Below are positions 1 to 9,678 of a DNA stretch of 64,000 nt, one piece after another. A model generated the notes under the pieces. The model was not told the DNA's origin. It did no database searches and saw only the letters and a list, made by a program, of their open reading frames with translations. The position numbers and the translations under genes were made by a program. The stretch comes from Fidelibacterota bacterium (GTDB taxonomy: Bacteria; Marinisomatota; Marinisomatia; Marinisomatales; UBA1611), in the NCBI GenBank assembly GCA_002718285.1, contig PBAR01000028.1, positions 25,415 through 89,414 on the forward strand. Direction: 5' to 3'. Position 1 is the first letter of the stretch. The number at the start of each line of letters is the position of its first letter.

Positions 1-414
1 TACAATAATCATTTTAAAAGATTTGGCAATTAAACCAGACTTAACAAAAACAGATCCTAAACCAGTAATAAGATTAATTGTATTCCCAACTTTAGCAAAA
101 TAGGAAGCTATAGTTCCATAAATAACTGGCTTGATTGTTGCATGAATAACCATATCTGGCTTTAATTTTAGATATAGTTTTAGAAGGCGATATATCGAAA
201 TTAGTTCAAAGAAAATAAATTTCCCTTTTCTTGAAACAGACCAATTAACAGTATTTATTTTTTTGGATATAAGTAATTTTTCTGCTTTACTATTTTTTTG
301 CACTGCACAAATAACATTATAATTACTTGACTTAAGACCAATTAACAGTGGGATTCTATGCTTAGCAGTAAATAAGTGATCATTTATAACTACTAAAATC
401 ATTTTTTTTCTCAT
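1..414 (-). CDS. Glycosyltransferase family 4, N-terminal part (cut by window edge)
   Basis: Only the first 138 codons are present; the gene continues left of position 1. The N-terminus reads as a GT-B sugar transferase of the GT4 family found in O-antigen and N-glycan loci (PglA/WbpL-neighbour type): a beta strand, HRIPLLIGL near residue 19, a KPVIYGTIASYFA segment and the family-typical ITGLGSVF turn. Such enzymes add a sugar from a nucleotide donor to an undecaprenyl-linked acceptor at the cytoplasmic membrane face. The ATG at 414 lies two bases after the TAG stop of the asparagine-synthetase-like gene, so the two are co-transcribed. In many loci of this kind the initiating sugar-phosphate transferase follows next; here that would be outside the window. 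Confidence 0.8.
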   Translation of the reverse strand, partial: MRKKMILVVINDHLFTAKHRIPLLIGLKSSNYNVICAVQKNSKAEKLLISKKINTVNWSVSRKGKFIFFELISIYRLLKLYLKLKPDMVIHATIKPVIYGTIASYFAKVGNTINLITGLGSVFVKSGLIAKSFKMIIV

Positions 415-416
415 GG

Positions 417-2384
417 CTATTTCTTCTGAATATTATACCATGATTGAAACATTAGTATATTCCATAAATGATGCTGCCAATTATTGGTCTCTTGTTTATG
501 CTCTTTCCACTTTTTAGCAATCGGCGAAACATTAAAAAACCCCTCGTTTTTTATTTTTGTTTCATCAAGCAAGTCTTCAGCCCAATCTCTTAACGGACCC
601 CGAAGCCAATAGTCAATTGGTACTCCAAATCCCATTTTTGGCCTATCAATTAAATTTTTTGGAATATATTCATTTAAAATTTTTCTCAAAACCCATTTTC
701 CTTTCCCACCTTTTATTTTCATAGATAGGGGCAATCTCCATGAATATTCAATTATTCTATGATCTAAATATGGTATTCTAGTTTCTAATGATACACTCAT
801 TGCTGCCCGGTCCAATTTAACTAAAATATCATCGGGCAAATATTGCGTTGAATCATTAAACATCATCATAAACCTAAAATCATTATCCAAAAACAAAGCA
901 TTATTTTGGATATTATTTATGTCTAAATCCGACTTTATCAATTTAGAAGGTTTTTGCCATTGAGAAATTAACCTATTATATATTTCGCTATAATCCTTAG
1001 CAGTCAGAACCTCAGCTAATTTATGTATTTTTTCACCTTTTCTAACTGCCTCAAGAGTACTTGGAGTCATAAAATTAAATGAGGCCATAATTCTATCCCA
1101 AGTCATTGGTGATATTTTCTTTATTAAGGCCGCAAAGTTATTTTTCAAATAGTATGGAATTTTTTTTGTTCTTTCATGGAAATTATTATTCCATAAATAA
1201 CGATTATAGCCACCAAAAACTTCATCTCCGCCATCTCCTGATAGTGATACAGTTACATATTTCCTTGTCATTTCTGAAATAAGAAAAGTTGGAATTTGAG
1301 ATGAATCGGAAAATGGCTCATCATATAAATGAGGCAGTTTGGGAATTATGTTCATAGCATCATTTGGTTCAACATATAATTCAGTATGATCAGTTTTCAA
1401 ATGATTTGCGATAGCCTTTGCATACTCTGCTTCATTAAATCCTTTTTCATGGAATCCGATTGTAAAAGTTTTTATTGATTTATTGGATAGCTCCTGCATA
1501 ATAGCTGCAATAAGAGAAGAGTCAATTCCTCCAGACAAAAAAGCACCTATAGGAACATCTGCTATCATCTGATCTTTAATTGAAACTTTAAGCAGTTTTT
1601 TTAAATTTTTAATTGCAAGATTATTTTCTTTTATTGGATTCATTATTCCTTTTGAAGCAACATTTTCCAAAGACCAATAATTTATCGGATTTATCTTTTC
1701 ATTGGGACGAAAATCTTTTTGTTTAATATTTAATTTAATAAAAGTACCTGCAGGTACTTTTGAAATCCGTTTGAAAATTGAAAAAGGGGAAGGAACATAA
1801 TTATATTTCAAGTATAACGCGATTGCATCTCTATCTATTTTATTTTCGAATGATATGTGCTTTTGCAATGATTTCAATTCAGAACCAAATAAAAAAACTC
1901 CTTTTTGCCAACCATAGTAAAGAGGTTTTTCACCCATTCTATCTCTTGCCATATAAAGATGTTTTTTCTCTCTATCAAATAAGACTATTGCAAACATACC
2001 AACACACTTTTCTAGCGTTTTTTTAAAGCCATGATTCTCTATATAAGCTAAAATAGTTTCAGTATCTGAATGTCCATTCCAATCGGGAGCGCAATTCTCT
2101 TTTTCTAATTCAGATCTAAGTGATAAATGATTATATATTTCGCCATTAAAAAGAATTACAAATCTTTTTGAAGATGAAAACATTGGTTGTTTCCCATTAT
2201 CGGATAAGTCAATAATTGAAAGGCGTCGATGGGCAAAAGCAATTCCGCAATCCTGGTCAAGCCAAAACCCCGAGGAATCTGGTCCTCTATGTTTAATAGT
2301 TTCCGACATAAGTTTTAATTGATGTTTTGCACCCTCTAAACCATTAAGCCACTCTCCTCCTACATATCCCGTTATTCCACACAT
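417..2384 (-). CDS. asnB: Asparagine synthetase (glutamine-hydrolysing) family amidotransferase
   Basis: A 655-aa AsnB-type protein. The mature N-terminus is MCGITG, giving the Cys2 nucleophile of class II glutamine amidotransferases, so I start at 2384; a longer reading frame upstream would bury the cysteine. The N-terminal Ntn domain carries HRGPDSSG, HRRLSIIDL and FNGEIYN. The C-terminal synthetase domain carries the ATP-pyrophosphatase loop LSGGIDSS, followed by DEPFSDSS and LSGDGGDE. In polysaccharide loci these paralogues are thought to amidate uronic acids or similar carboxylated sugars instead of aspartate; that is inference from context, and a UDP-sugar dehydrogenase is present at 53301. 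It starts just downstream of the GT2-methyltransferase gene (stop at 2387). A second AsnB lies at 11544. Confidence 0.92.
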   Translation of the reverse strand: MCGITGYVGGEWLNGLEGAKHQLKLMSETIKHRGPDSSGFWLDQDCGIAFAHRRLSIIDLSDNGKQPMFSSSKRFVILFNGEIYNHLSLRSELEKENCAPDWNGHSDTETILAYIENHGFKKTLEKCVGMFAIVLFDREKKHLYMARDRMGEKPLYYGWQKGVFLFGSELKSLQKHISFENKIDRDAIALYLKYNYVPSPFSIFKRISKVPAGTFIKLNIKQKDFRPNEKINPINYWSLENVASKGIMNPIKENNLAIKNLKKLLKVSIKDQMIADVPIGAFLSGGIDSSLIAAIMQELSNKSIKTFTIGFHEKGFNEAEYAKAIANHLKTDHTELYVEPNDAMNIIPKLPHLYDEPFSDSSQIPTFLISEMTRKYVTVSLSGDGGDEVFGGYNRYLWNNNFHERTKKIPYYLKNNFAALIKKISPMTWDRIMASFNFMTPSTLEAVRKGEKIHKLAEVLTAKDYSEIYNRLISQWQKPSKLIKSDLDINNIQNNALFLDNDFRFMMMFNDSTQYLPDDILVKLDRAAMSVSLETRIPYLDHRIIEYSWRLPLSMKIKGGKGKWVLRKILNEYIPKNLIDRPKMGFGVPIDYWLRGPLRDWAEDLLDETKIKNEGFFNVSPIAKKWKEHKQETNNWQHHLWNILMFQSWYNIQKK

Positions 2385-2386
2385 GA

Positions 2387-4207
2387 TTAAGTTTGCTTTT
2401 GTTTTTCTTTGCGTGTACCAATCGCACACCAATACGGTTCATTATTAGAGAAGATAATATTTTCTAAATCTGCACTCTCCAATAAATTCTGAATTTCTTT
2501 TTTTGAAAATCTTTTTTCGAGTCTGGTACCAAAACGATCTAAGGCATCAGTTCTCATTGTATAAAATGAACAATTCCTATAAATGCTAAGTGGAAAATTT
2601 CTAACATTAAAACCTATTTTCTCCAATAATAAAGATGCCTTTGCCAAAGGATAATAAATTGTTAAGGCTATAATTTGTGAACAGATATATCTTAATGAAT
2701 ATGGAAGCCTAGAAATCATCATTCTTATAAAATCAGTAAATCTCCATATTAAAGAATACCATATTGGCTTATTATCAAATGAATAATATAAATAGACTAA
2801 AAAAGGGGCACCGGGTTTAAGCTTACTCACACATGCTTTAACTGCAGACTGTGTATCAGGAATATGATGAAGGACTCCTAATGAATAACCAAAATCCATT
2901 GATTTATCATCTAAAGGAATATTTTGAACATCATTTTTATAAAATTTACAATTATGATTATTAATTAAATTTTTTCTTGCTATTTCGATAGCTGAGCTTG
3001 GGTCAATACAATGTAATTGGGAAACTTTTGGTGCAACCAGTTTTGCCCATCTCCCGCTACCACAACCTAAATCAAATCCAATTGATTGATTTGAAATTTT
3101 ATTCCATGGAAAAATATCAAAATAATTATTGAATAGTTCTTCTTGTTCTTCAATTGATAATTTTGATTGATCAAAGCGCTCCCACTCATCTCCAAACCCT
3201 TCTACTGTAAATTCATCTATATTATTTTTATTAATCTTTGGAGTTGATTTAGACCAAGGCAACAGAAATAGTTTTTTTATACCATAAATGATACCTGAAT
3301 AGTATGCTAATACTTTTGTCGCATCTATAATAATTGAAAGATAAAAAGCATGAAAAAAAGACCCCACATTCTTTTTCCACCAAAAAATATTATTACTTTT
3401 TATAATTGGAGAAACTATACCTCTTAGAAAAAAATATATAATTATTAAAGAAAAGAAATAATCTTGATAATTATAGAATAGAGTTACTCCAAAAATAGGA
3501 ACCATCATATAGAATAATGTAGAAAATAAATTTACAAATTCTTTTGCTGTAGTAAAATTATAAATAAACCATTTTTTGATTACTCCAAAAAATGTTTCTG
3601 GAAAACCACTATAAGAAACAATAGCAGATTTACAAATTTTTTTATTATTTTGATAACTATCATATTTTTTCATCCAAAGAACATCTTCATAAGATCTCAT
3701 TGTGTTATTGAATAATCCAATTTTATTAAATACTGATTTATTAAATATCGAACCTGGCAAAACTGGTTTAGATATATTCAAACCATAAGAAATAGCGCAC
3801 ACCGCTTTTGTAAATGATGTATTAGCTGAAAAAAAACAATAACCATATGCACCCTGTGTATTATTACTTTTAATAAATTTATATAAATTTTCTAACCAAT
3901 AATTTTCTGGAAAAACTCCACAATCTAGAAAAGCTATCCATTCGCTTTTAGCTGATTCCAATCCTTTATTACGGCCTGTTCCGGGAAAGGCACCATTTTC
4001 TTCAAGAATAACTATTTTGAATAAATCCGTAGTATAATTTTTTAATATTTGTTTTCCCTTATCAGTTGAGCCTGCATCAACAAAAATGACCTCCTCAGGT
4101 AAATACGTCTGACACTCAATCGATGAAAGCATTCTTTCAACAGTATTCTCTTCATTCAGAACTGGTATAACTATACTTACTGGAACAGTTTGATTTTTAT
4201 TTTTCAA
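2387..4207 (-). CDS. GT2 glycosyltransferase fused to a SAM-dependent methyltransferase
   Basis: A 606-aa two-domain protein. Residues 8-220 are a GT-A family 2 transferase: SIVIPVLNEEN, DAGSTD at 44-49 and FLDCGVFP around 93 (the metal-binding acidic region). Residues 225-310 hold two to three hydrophobic membrane segments. Residues 335-600 are a class I methyltransferase with the SAM-binding FDLGCGSG at 378-385, then CIDPSS and a GVLHHIP motif IV. The protein could attach a sugar and methylate the product, or methylation could cap the chain; neither is shown. The first usable codon is TTG at 4207, without a clear ribosome site; no ATG lies between the upstream in-frame stop and the start of homology. 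Fusion of these two domains with a membrane linker is uncommon. Confidence 0.85.
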   Translation of the reverse strand: MKNKNQTVPVSIVIPVLNEENTVERMLSSIECQTYLPEEVIFVDAGSTDKGKQILKNYTTDLFKIVILEENGAFPGTGRNKGLESAKSEWIAFLDCGVFPENYWLENLYKFIKSNNTQGAYGYCFFSANTSFTKAVCAISYGLNISKPVLPGSIFNKSVFNKIGLFNNTMRSYEDVLWMKKYDSYQNNKKICKSAIVSYSGFPETFFGVIKKWFIYNFTTAKEFVNLFSTLFYMMVPIFGVTLFYNYQDYFFSLIIIYFFLRGIVSPIIKSNNIFWWKKNVGSFFHAFYLSIIIDATKVLAYYSGIIYGIKKLFLLPWSKSTPKINKNNIDEFTVEGFGDEWERFDQSKLSIEEQEELFNNYFDIFPWNKISNQSIGFDLGCGSGRWAKLVAPKVSQLHCIDPSSAIEIARKNLINNHNCKFYKNDVQNIPLDDKSMDFGYSLGVLHHIPDTQSAVKACVSKLKPGAPFLVYLYYSFDNKPIWYSLIWRFTDFIRMMISRLPYSLRYICSQIIALTIYYPLAKASLLLEKIGFNVRNFPLSIYRNCSFYTMRTDALDRFGTRLEKRFSKKEIQNLLESADLENIIFSNNEPYWCAIGTRKEKQKQT

Positions 4208-4214
4208 GGGTAGA

Positions 4215-5180
4215 TTAAAACAAAAAATTAACTAACATTATCTCTTTGTAGTGATTTGGTATTTGATTTTTTATACTTTTTGGGAAATCTGGCCAACGAA
4301 TAATCTCTAAACCATGTTTTAGAGCAAAACTTTTTAATGGCGTTATTGAATTTTGATTGTTTATAAATGGGAAGCCCATCGGGCAAATTTGATTAATTAA
4401 ATCGTCAAACAAAGGAGTAATATTATATTTTTTTGCAATCAAATCACATTGTCTATATAACTTTCTTCTTCTTTTAATTTCATTATCAATCGCTAAAAAA
4501 TCTAATTTTATTATATCTTTAGAGGGATTTGGTTCATGTGGTATTGTATTCTCTAGATCTTCATAGATTTCATCATTTTTAAAGTATCGAATCATATTTT
4601 TAATTAAATAATTTAAATATATGCCAAAAAAAGGAATCTTATTAATGATCCTTTTAATTTTCATATTTGGATTAAATCCCAAAGAATTATATTTAACAGA
4701 TTTATTTTTATATTTTTTATATTTTTTATTATTTACTACATAAGCTGCACCATCCTGTAAAGGTAAAGTTTTCCTAAAACTAAACAGACCTATATCACCA
4801 CGAAAACCCAACCAATTACCATCATATTTACTTAAAAACCCATGTGCATTATCTTCAATAACGATTACATTAGCCTTTTTACAATAGTTTATAATGTCAT
4901 CATTAACAGGAAATCCAAAATAATTAACTACTAAAACAATATCTATATCTACTAATTGTTTTGAATTAATCTCTGGCTGAAAATTCTCACTTAAGCTATA
5001 ATAATAAACTTCACATTCTAATTGATTAAAAGGGGCTAGAATATCTCGGCAAATAAATTTAGGCAATAACACTTTTATCTTTTTATTATATTCTAATTGC
5101 TTAATAAAAGATAGAAGACCATATCTAGCTAAACTAAAAAAAAATCCATTTTCATTAATTTTATGTAAAAGATTATCCAT
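4215..5180 (-). CDS. DegT/DnrJ/EryC1-like PLP-fold protein
   Basis: A 321-aa protein with the fold I aminotransferase pattern of sugar aminotransferases: a substrate and cofactor segment with PKFICRDIL, the VIEDNAHGF strand that normally holds the PLP-binding Asp, and GLFSFRKTLPLQDGAA where the catalytic lysine is expected. The lysine in FRKTLP is a plausible Schiff-base residue, but the usual HxxKxxxxGEGG form is altered. It is shorter than the 370-390 aa of typical DegT proteins. I infer a role in making or attaching an amino sugar or amine, or a non-aminating PLP reaction. ATG at 5180 overlaps the 3' end of the polymerase-like gene by eight bases. Confidence 0.7.
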   Translation of the reverse strand: MDNLLHKINENGFFFSLARYGLLSFIKQLEYNKKIKVLLPKFICRDILAPFNQLECEVYYYSLSENFQPEINSKQLVDIDIVLVVNYFGFPVNDDIINYCKKANVIVIEDNAHGFLSKYDGNWLGFRGDIGLFSFRKTLPLQDGAAYVVNNKKYKKYKNKSVKYNSLGFNPNMKIKRIINKIPFFGIYLNYLIKNMIRYFKNDEIYEDLENTIPHEPNPSKDIIKLDFLAIDNEIKRRRKLYRQCDLIAKKYNITPLFDDLINQICPMGFPFINNQNSITPLKSFALKHGLEIIRWPDFPKSIKNQIPNHYKEIMLVNFLF

Positions 5181-6348
5181 AACTATTTTCTGGTAAAAAA
5201 TCTTTACTTATAACTGCTAACCAAGCCCAAAAAATAAATAGTGTCAATATTTGCTCATTATGCATTAATAATAATCCTAGAATTATTAATGATTGTAATC
5301 GACCACTTCTGTTAAATAATCTAAAAATTATTACGAATAAGATGATTGTCCCAATTACTCCAAAAGAAGACAAAATCATAGATAAAAAATTTCCATTGCC
5401 ATGAATTAAGCCATGACCAAAAAAAGTTGTAATTAAATCATAAGTTTCATACTTCTTTTCAACAAAAAAATTGAACCTATCAAGAAAAGATGTGTCTTCC
5501 CATAAATTAAATAGGCGCCAAATTGGACTAGATGAACCTAAAAATATTAGGTCTTTTAGAAAAATTCCTAGGTACAAAACAACCATTGGGAAAACTATAA
5601 AAAATAATTTTCTTCTGTAAATCATAAATAAAGTTGCTATTGAAATAATTCCCCATAATGAAAATGTCATTATTACAGATAGAAATCCAACTATTATTGG
5701 GAAATTAAGTTTTCTATTAATATGCATCCTTGATGCCAATAATATTATCATTGTTATTGAATACGCAGATGGCTCTGTAAAGAACCCAGCAGGTCGATAT
5801 AATAAACTCCCACCAGCTATCGATCTTTGCATTAAGTAATCACTCTGAGATAATGCCCGGTCAGATAATATATTTACTGAATATATTCCACTATCCATCA
5901 ATATTGATAAAGGATTTATAAATACATTAAAAAGATAGTAAGAAAAAAACTGAAGGAATATGAATAAACCATGAAATAAAATAATTTTATTTATTAAGGG
6001 CTGTAATTTTTTTACATTGAAATCTATCGAATAAATAATAATAAATATGAATAGACATAGACTCAAACCTATGCCAAGCTTAAGATTATCTAATGCACTA
6101 TGCGGGCCTGTTGATACAGTGCCAGTATAACTATTCACAATACCAAGTAATGAATAACCTAGGAATAATCCCAATATTAATATTATCAGTAAAAGATATT
6201 TTCTATTAATAAAAAATATTGGTTGATTTACCGTATGGCGTAATAAAATAATTATAAATCCAATACTTATTAAATCAAAGGGCCTAACTCCAAACATATA
6301 TATACCCCAAAAAGAAAAACATAAAAAAGAAAGTTTGATAATATTCAT
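5173..6348 (-). CDS. O-antigen polymerase-like membrane protein (Wzy candidate)
   Basis: A 391-aa polytopic protein with roughly ten hydrophobic segments and a large polar loop between about residues 165 and 190 and again near 275-310, the arrangement expected of Wzy/O-antigen ligase proteins. The loop segment containing RPAGFFTEPSAYS resembles the conserved RxxGxFxxP region of the Wzy_C/O-antigen ligase superfamily. Such proteins polymerise lipid-linked repeat units in the periplasm. No motif separates polymerase from ligase with certainty. It sits in the same operon as the flippase at 24763 and the export genes at 54651-58081, so polymerase is the better guess. Start ATG at 6348. Confidence 0.65.
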   Translation of the reverse strand: MNIIKLSFLCFSFWGIYMFGVRPFDLISIGFIIILLRHTVNQPIFFINRKYLLLIILILGLFLGYSLLGIVNSYTGTVSTGPHSALDNLKLGIGLSLCLFIFIIIYSIDFNVKKLQPLINKIILFHGLFIFLQFFSYYLFNVFINPLSILMDSGIYSVNILSDRALSQSDYLMQRSIAGGSLLYRPAGFFTEPSAYSITMIILLASRMHINRKLNFPIIVGFLSVIMTFSLWGIISIATLFMIYRRKLFFIVFPMVVLYLGIFLKDLIFLGSSSPIWRLFNLWEDTSFLDRFNFFVEKKYETYDLITTFFGHGLIHGNGNFLSMILSSFGVIGTIILFVIIFRLFNRSGRLQSLIILGLLLMHNEQILTLFIFWAWLAVISKDFLPENSYG

Positions 6349-6381
6349 GATTTATCTATTTGAATTATTAAAAAACAGTAG

Positions 6382-7962
6382 TCAGAACAAATAATCAAAT
6401 CTAGGCATTAAGTAGATTAGGAGTTTTCTTATAAAATTATTTTTTGGTAAGAATTGTATCCAATGCCTTTTATCCTCATTTAATGTATTAATATAATTTT
6501 GTATTTCAATCTTATTAAGTTTGATTAAACGATCCTCATTAGAATTATATACAATGATATTATTAAGATTTGATATAATGCCAAATTTGGGGTCAATAAG
6601 ATTATTGCCATTTACATAACAACGACTATTAATTGGAATTACGGATAAATTTTTCCCATTAATTATATTAAAAATTGCATTATTGGGCGCTGATTCTGTA
6701 AATAGTTCAATGTGTGATATAGGACCAATTTTACTATACATATTATGGGAAATTAATATTTGAGTATTTTTTTCTAATGAATTTATTTGATCGTTTAGAT
6801 GAATCTTATTCATTAATAATTTTTTATGATTTTCAAAGTTTTTCCAATGATCAGAGATTCCTAGAAATCCAAAAACAATTATAGAAAATAATATCGTGCT
6901 TAATTTTTTATTAAAAAATATACTAACTATGATCAGAGAAGATAGCAATACTCCATAGGTAGTAACACGATTACCTAGTCCAAAACTCATATTTGGCAAT
7001 AAACCTGTTAATGAATAAATAAAATATCCAATAAATAATATTGCAGTAAATGAATATAATAATTCACTTTCAATTCCATTTTTAATGGGTTGAAAATTTT
7101 TAATAAATAAAACTATGAAGGCAATGCCTATTAATGCAGAAATCAAGGAAAGTGAACTAATAGATAATAACATTTTTAAAATAAATGATGGACCTACCAA
7201 TGAATCAATAGATGAAAATAATTGTATCATAAATTGTTTAATAATTGCAGAAAAATTAAATATACTACCAGTCCTAGTATCCATTACGTTGAAATTAATA
7301 GAAATAATAAAGTAATAAATTATGTATATGAGCTGTGGAAAAATAAAAATAGAAAAGTTTTTATATTGTTTTTGAAATAAGAATAATATTGATAATCCAA
7401 AAACATATGGAAGCGAGCCATAACTAAAAAATGTTCCTAGTATTAAAGAGCATACACCTATTAAATATTTATTGAAATTAATATTATAAAAACCATACAT
7501 AACTAATGCGGGAACAATTAAATAATACATAGTAATAGGCTGATAGTTTACTGCTTCGTTTATTGGATAAATGACAAAACAAAAAGAGAAAAGAATACTT
7601 TTTGCGGAGTTCATATAAATTGTTGAAAATAAATAAACAAAGTAAATAGATAAGCAAATAACTAAAATTTTAATTATATCGTATAAAAAATAATTATCAT
7701 GAAAAAGATGTGCTTGAATTATTTGAAAAAATATATTTGGTGCAGAAAGAAAATAATAGCGATTAGCAAACCAACTATTAATACTTTGATTAAAATTATT
7801 ATTTATTGCATCAGCCAAAAAAATATAATCATCCGTATGAATACCTGTTCCAATAGAACAATATGAAATAAATAATAATATTATTATTGAAATATGATTT
7901 TTTGATAAAATCATCTGATTAAAAAAAATATTATTTGAAATGCTACTAAAGTATTTTTTCAA
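6382..7962 (-). CDS. Polytopic membrane protein, possible GT-C glycosyltransferase
   Basis: A 526-aa protein with about ten or more membrane helices in the first 380 residues and a soluble C-terminal region of about 130 residues. An acidic HTDDYIFLADA stretch near residue 43, in the first extracytoplasmic loop, resembles the DD/DE pair used by GT-C transferases that take polyprenyl-phosphate sugars. The adjacent gene at 7946 encodes a DPM1/GtrB-like enzyme that makes such donors, which supports a GT-C role, but I do not recognise a defined family. Initiation is at TTG 7962, directly after an in-frame stop, and overlaps the end of the upstream gene by 17 bases. Confidence 0.6.
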   Translation of the reverse strand: MKKYFSSISNNIFFNQMILSKNHISIIILLFISYCSIGTGIHTDDYIFLADAINNNFNQSINSWFANRYYFLSAPNIFFQIIQAHLFHDNYFLYDIIKILVICLSIYFVYLFSTIYMNSAKSILFSFCFVIYPINEAVNYQPITMYYLIVPALVMYGFYNINFNKYLIGVCSLILGTFFSYGSLPYVFGLSILFLFQKQYKNFSIFIFPQLIYIIYYFIISINFNVMDTRTGSIFNFSAIIKQFMIQLFSSIDSLVGPSFILKMLLSISSLSLISALIGIAFIVLFIKNFQPIKNGIESELLYSFTAILFIGYFIYSLTGLLPNMSFGLGNRVTTYGVLLSSLIIVSIFFNKKLSTILFSIIVFGFLGISDHWKNFENHKKLLMNKIHLNDQINSLEKNTQILISHNMYSKIGPISHIELFTESAPNNAIFNIINGKNLSVIPINSRCYVNGNNLIDPKFGIISNLNNIIVYNSNEDRLIKLNKIEIQNYINTLNEDKRHWIQFLPKNNFIRKLLIYLMPRFDYLF

Positions 7963-8890
7963 TTATATATAACTGTCTTTTTTTAGACTCAATAAATAAT
8001 TTTCCAACGTATTCTCCAACAATACCAATACATAATAATTGTATACCGCCGATAAATAAAACAGAGACAAGAATCGAAGTCCATCCTTGTATTGCAGTAT
8101 CTAAAAATAATTTTATATATAAAGCATAGATTATATAGCAAAAGCCTGTAAATGATATGAGGACACCCAAAATTGTTGCAATTCTTAGTGGCTTAATGCT
8201 AAAAGACATTATTCCATCTATAGCAAACTTTGTCATTCTACTAAAACTATATTTCGTATGACCATGTAACCTTTCATCTGCTTTATATTTAATTGATTTA
8301 GATTTATAACCAAGCCATCCAATAATTCCTCTTATAAATAACGTGCTTTCATTAAATTTTTTTAACTCTTCAACTACTTTTCTGTCCAATAACCTAAAAT
8401 CTGACGAACCTTTTTCCAGTTTAGAACCAGATAAAAAGTTTAAAATTTTGTAATATAAATTAGAGGATATTTTTTTAAAAATGGATACTCCCTTTGTATC
8501 TTCTCTAGATCCAAAAACAATATCATAACCTTCTAGCCAATAGTTATAAAATTTAGGTATTAACTCAGGAGGCTGTTGTAGATCACCATCCAAAGATATA
8601 ACTGAATCACCTTTTGCTAAATCAATACCAGCTTTTAGTGCATTTTGGTGACCAAAGTTTCTTGATAACTTAATACCTTTTACTAAATTATTTTTTTTAT
8701 GAATACTATTTATAATTTCCCATGTTTTATCAAAACTTCCATCATCAATAAAGATTATTTCATATTTTATATTTAGATAATCATCAACCTGTTTTTTTAT
8801 TCTATTATATAATTCCGTAATATTCCCCTCTTCATTATAAACAGGAATTATTACAGATAATAAGTAATCGCCATTATTTATATTTTTCAT
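7946..8890 (-). CDS. Polyprenyl-phosphate glycosyltransferase (DPM1/GtrB-like GT2)
   Basis: A 314-aa GT2 enzyme of the dolichol-phosphate-mannose synthase/GtrB class. Residues 9-230 hold the GT-A domain: SVIIPVYNEEGN, FIDDGSFDKT, KLSRNFGHQNALKAG and DGDLQQPPE carrying the metal-binding aspartates. Two C-terminal helices (about 235-260 and 270-300) anchor it in the inner membrane. Enzymes of this class move a hexose from UDP-sugar to undecaprenyl phosphate, giving a donor for a GT-C transferase on the periplasmic side. The downstream overlapping gene is a candidate for that transferase. ATG at 8890. Confidence 0.88.
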   Translation of the reverse strand: MKNINNGDYLLSVIIPVYNEEGNITELYNRIKKQVDDYLNIKYEIIFIDDGSFDKTWEIINSIHKKNNLVKGIKLSRNFGHQNALKAGIDLAKGDSVISLDGDLQQPPELIPKFYNYWLEGYDIVFGSREDTKGVSIFKKISSNLYYKILNFLSGSKLEKGSSDFRLLDRKVVEELKKFNESTLFIRGIIGWLGYKSKSIKYKADERLHGHTKYSFSRMTKFAIDGIMSFSIKPLRIATILGVLISFTGFCYIIYALYIKLFLDTAIQGWTSILVSVLFIGGIQLLCIGIVGEYVGKLFIESKKRQLYIIEKIL

Positions 8891-8916
8891 AAAATTTTTC
8901 CTTAATTATAAAAATT

Positions 8917-9678
8917 TCAATTGAATAAGGATTGCCAATCCCAAGAACCTTTTATTTTTTGATTAAGTATTTTTTTGTTATCATGTGATAATATAACTGA
9001 TCTATTTAATTCAAGTGGTTTGTTCATATTCTTATTTACAGTAGGATTGCTTGTAAAACCAAATTTATATCCTAATGATTCAGCTACATTAATTGCTCTA
9101 TAATCAAAACTCCCATGCGGATATGAAATTAATTCAACCGGCTTACCAATTAAATCTTCAATATAAGTTTTGCTGTAAAACAATTCATTATTTATTTCTT
9201 TATCACTCAATTTTGCTAAACGTAAATGAGATGCGCCATGACTTCCTATGGTCACATTTTTTATCTTAGATAACTCCTTCAATTCTATTTCAGTCAAGTA
9301 ATTCTTTTTATTATTTAATATATAATCTTTTACTACAAATACAGTAAATGGTATCCCTGCATTACATAATATTGGAGCTGCAATATCTAATACATTACTG
9401 AAACCATCATCAAATGTTATTGATATATAATAATTATCAAAATTTTTCAAACGTTCAATTTTTGAGAGATCTAAAAATTCATATTCTCTCATTTCATTTA
9501 ACAGTTTTATATGAGATTCAAATTCATTAGGATTTATAGTAAATAGTTTCATTGGGTCATCGTAATAATTATCAGATATTGAGTGATACATCAATATCCT
9601 TAGACCTTTTATAGGCTTCAATAAAATTGTATTTATAGTACTTGAAATCTTTTTAGATATAATGTGTTTGATTTTCAG
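8917..9678 (-). CDS. Polysaccharide deacetylase (NodB/CE4 family)
   Basis: A CE4 carbohydrate esterase domain: RILMYHSIS, then ISITFDDGFSN (catalytic Asp and first metal ligand) and TIGSHGASHLRL (the two histidine ligands), then ISYPHGSFD. It would remove N-acetyl groups from the surface polymer or an intermediate. The frame stays open upstream of the first TTG (9621) for another 24 codons with no ATG, GTG or TTG. An AAGAGG sequence at 9685-9690 sits six bases before CTG 9678, which overlaps the stop of the FemAB gene as CTGA. I therefore place the start at CTG 9678 (253 aa); ATT 9681 and TTG 9621 are alternatives. The added N-terminus is a short basic amphipathic segment. Confidence 0.85.
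   Translation of the reverse strand: MKIKHIISKKISSTINTILLKPIKGLRILMYHSISDNYYDDPMKLFTINPNEFESHIKLLNEMREYEFLDLSKIERLKNFDNYYISITFDDGFSNVLDIAAPILCNAGIPFTVFVVKDYILNNKKNYLTEIELKELSKIKNVTIGSHGASHLRLAKLSDKEINNELFYSKTYIEDLIGKPVELISYPHGSFDYRAINVAESLGYKFGFTSNPTVNKNMNKPLELNRSVILSHDNKKILNQKIKGSWDWQSLFN

Noticed and set aside
1778..2026. Plus-strand open frame of 82 codons opposite asnB
   Set aside because: Antisense shadow of a clear amidotransferase gene; residues are biased and no ribosome site or homology is visible.
2385..2432. Longer N-terminus for the asnB at 417
   Set aside because: It would place residues before Cys2, which must be N-terminal after Met removal for glutaminase activity.
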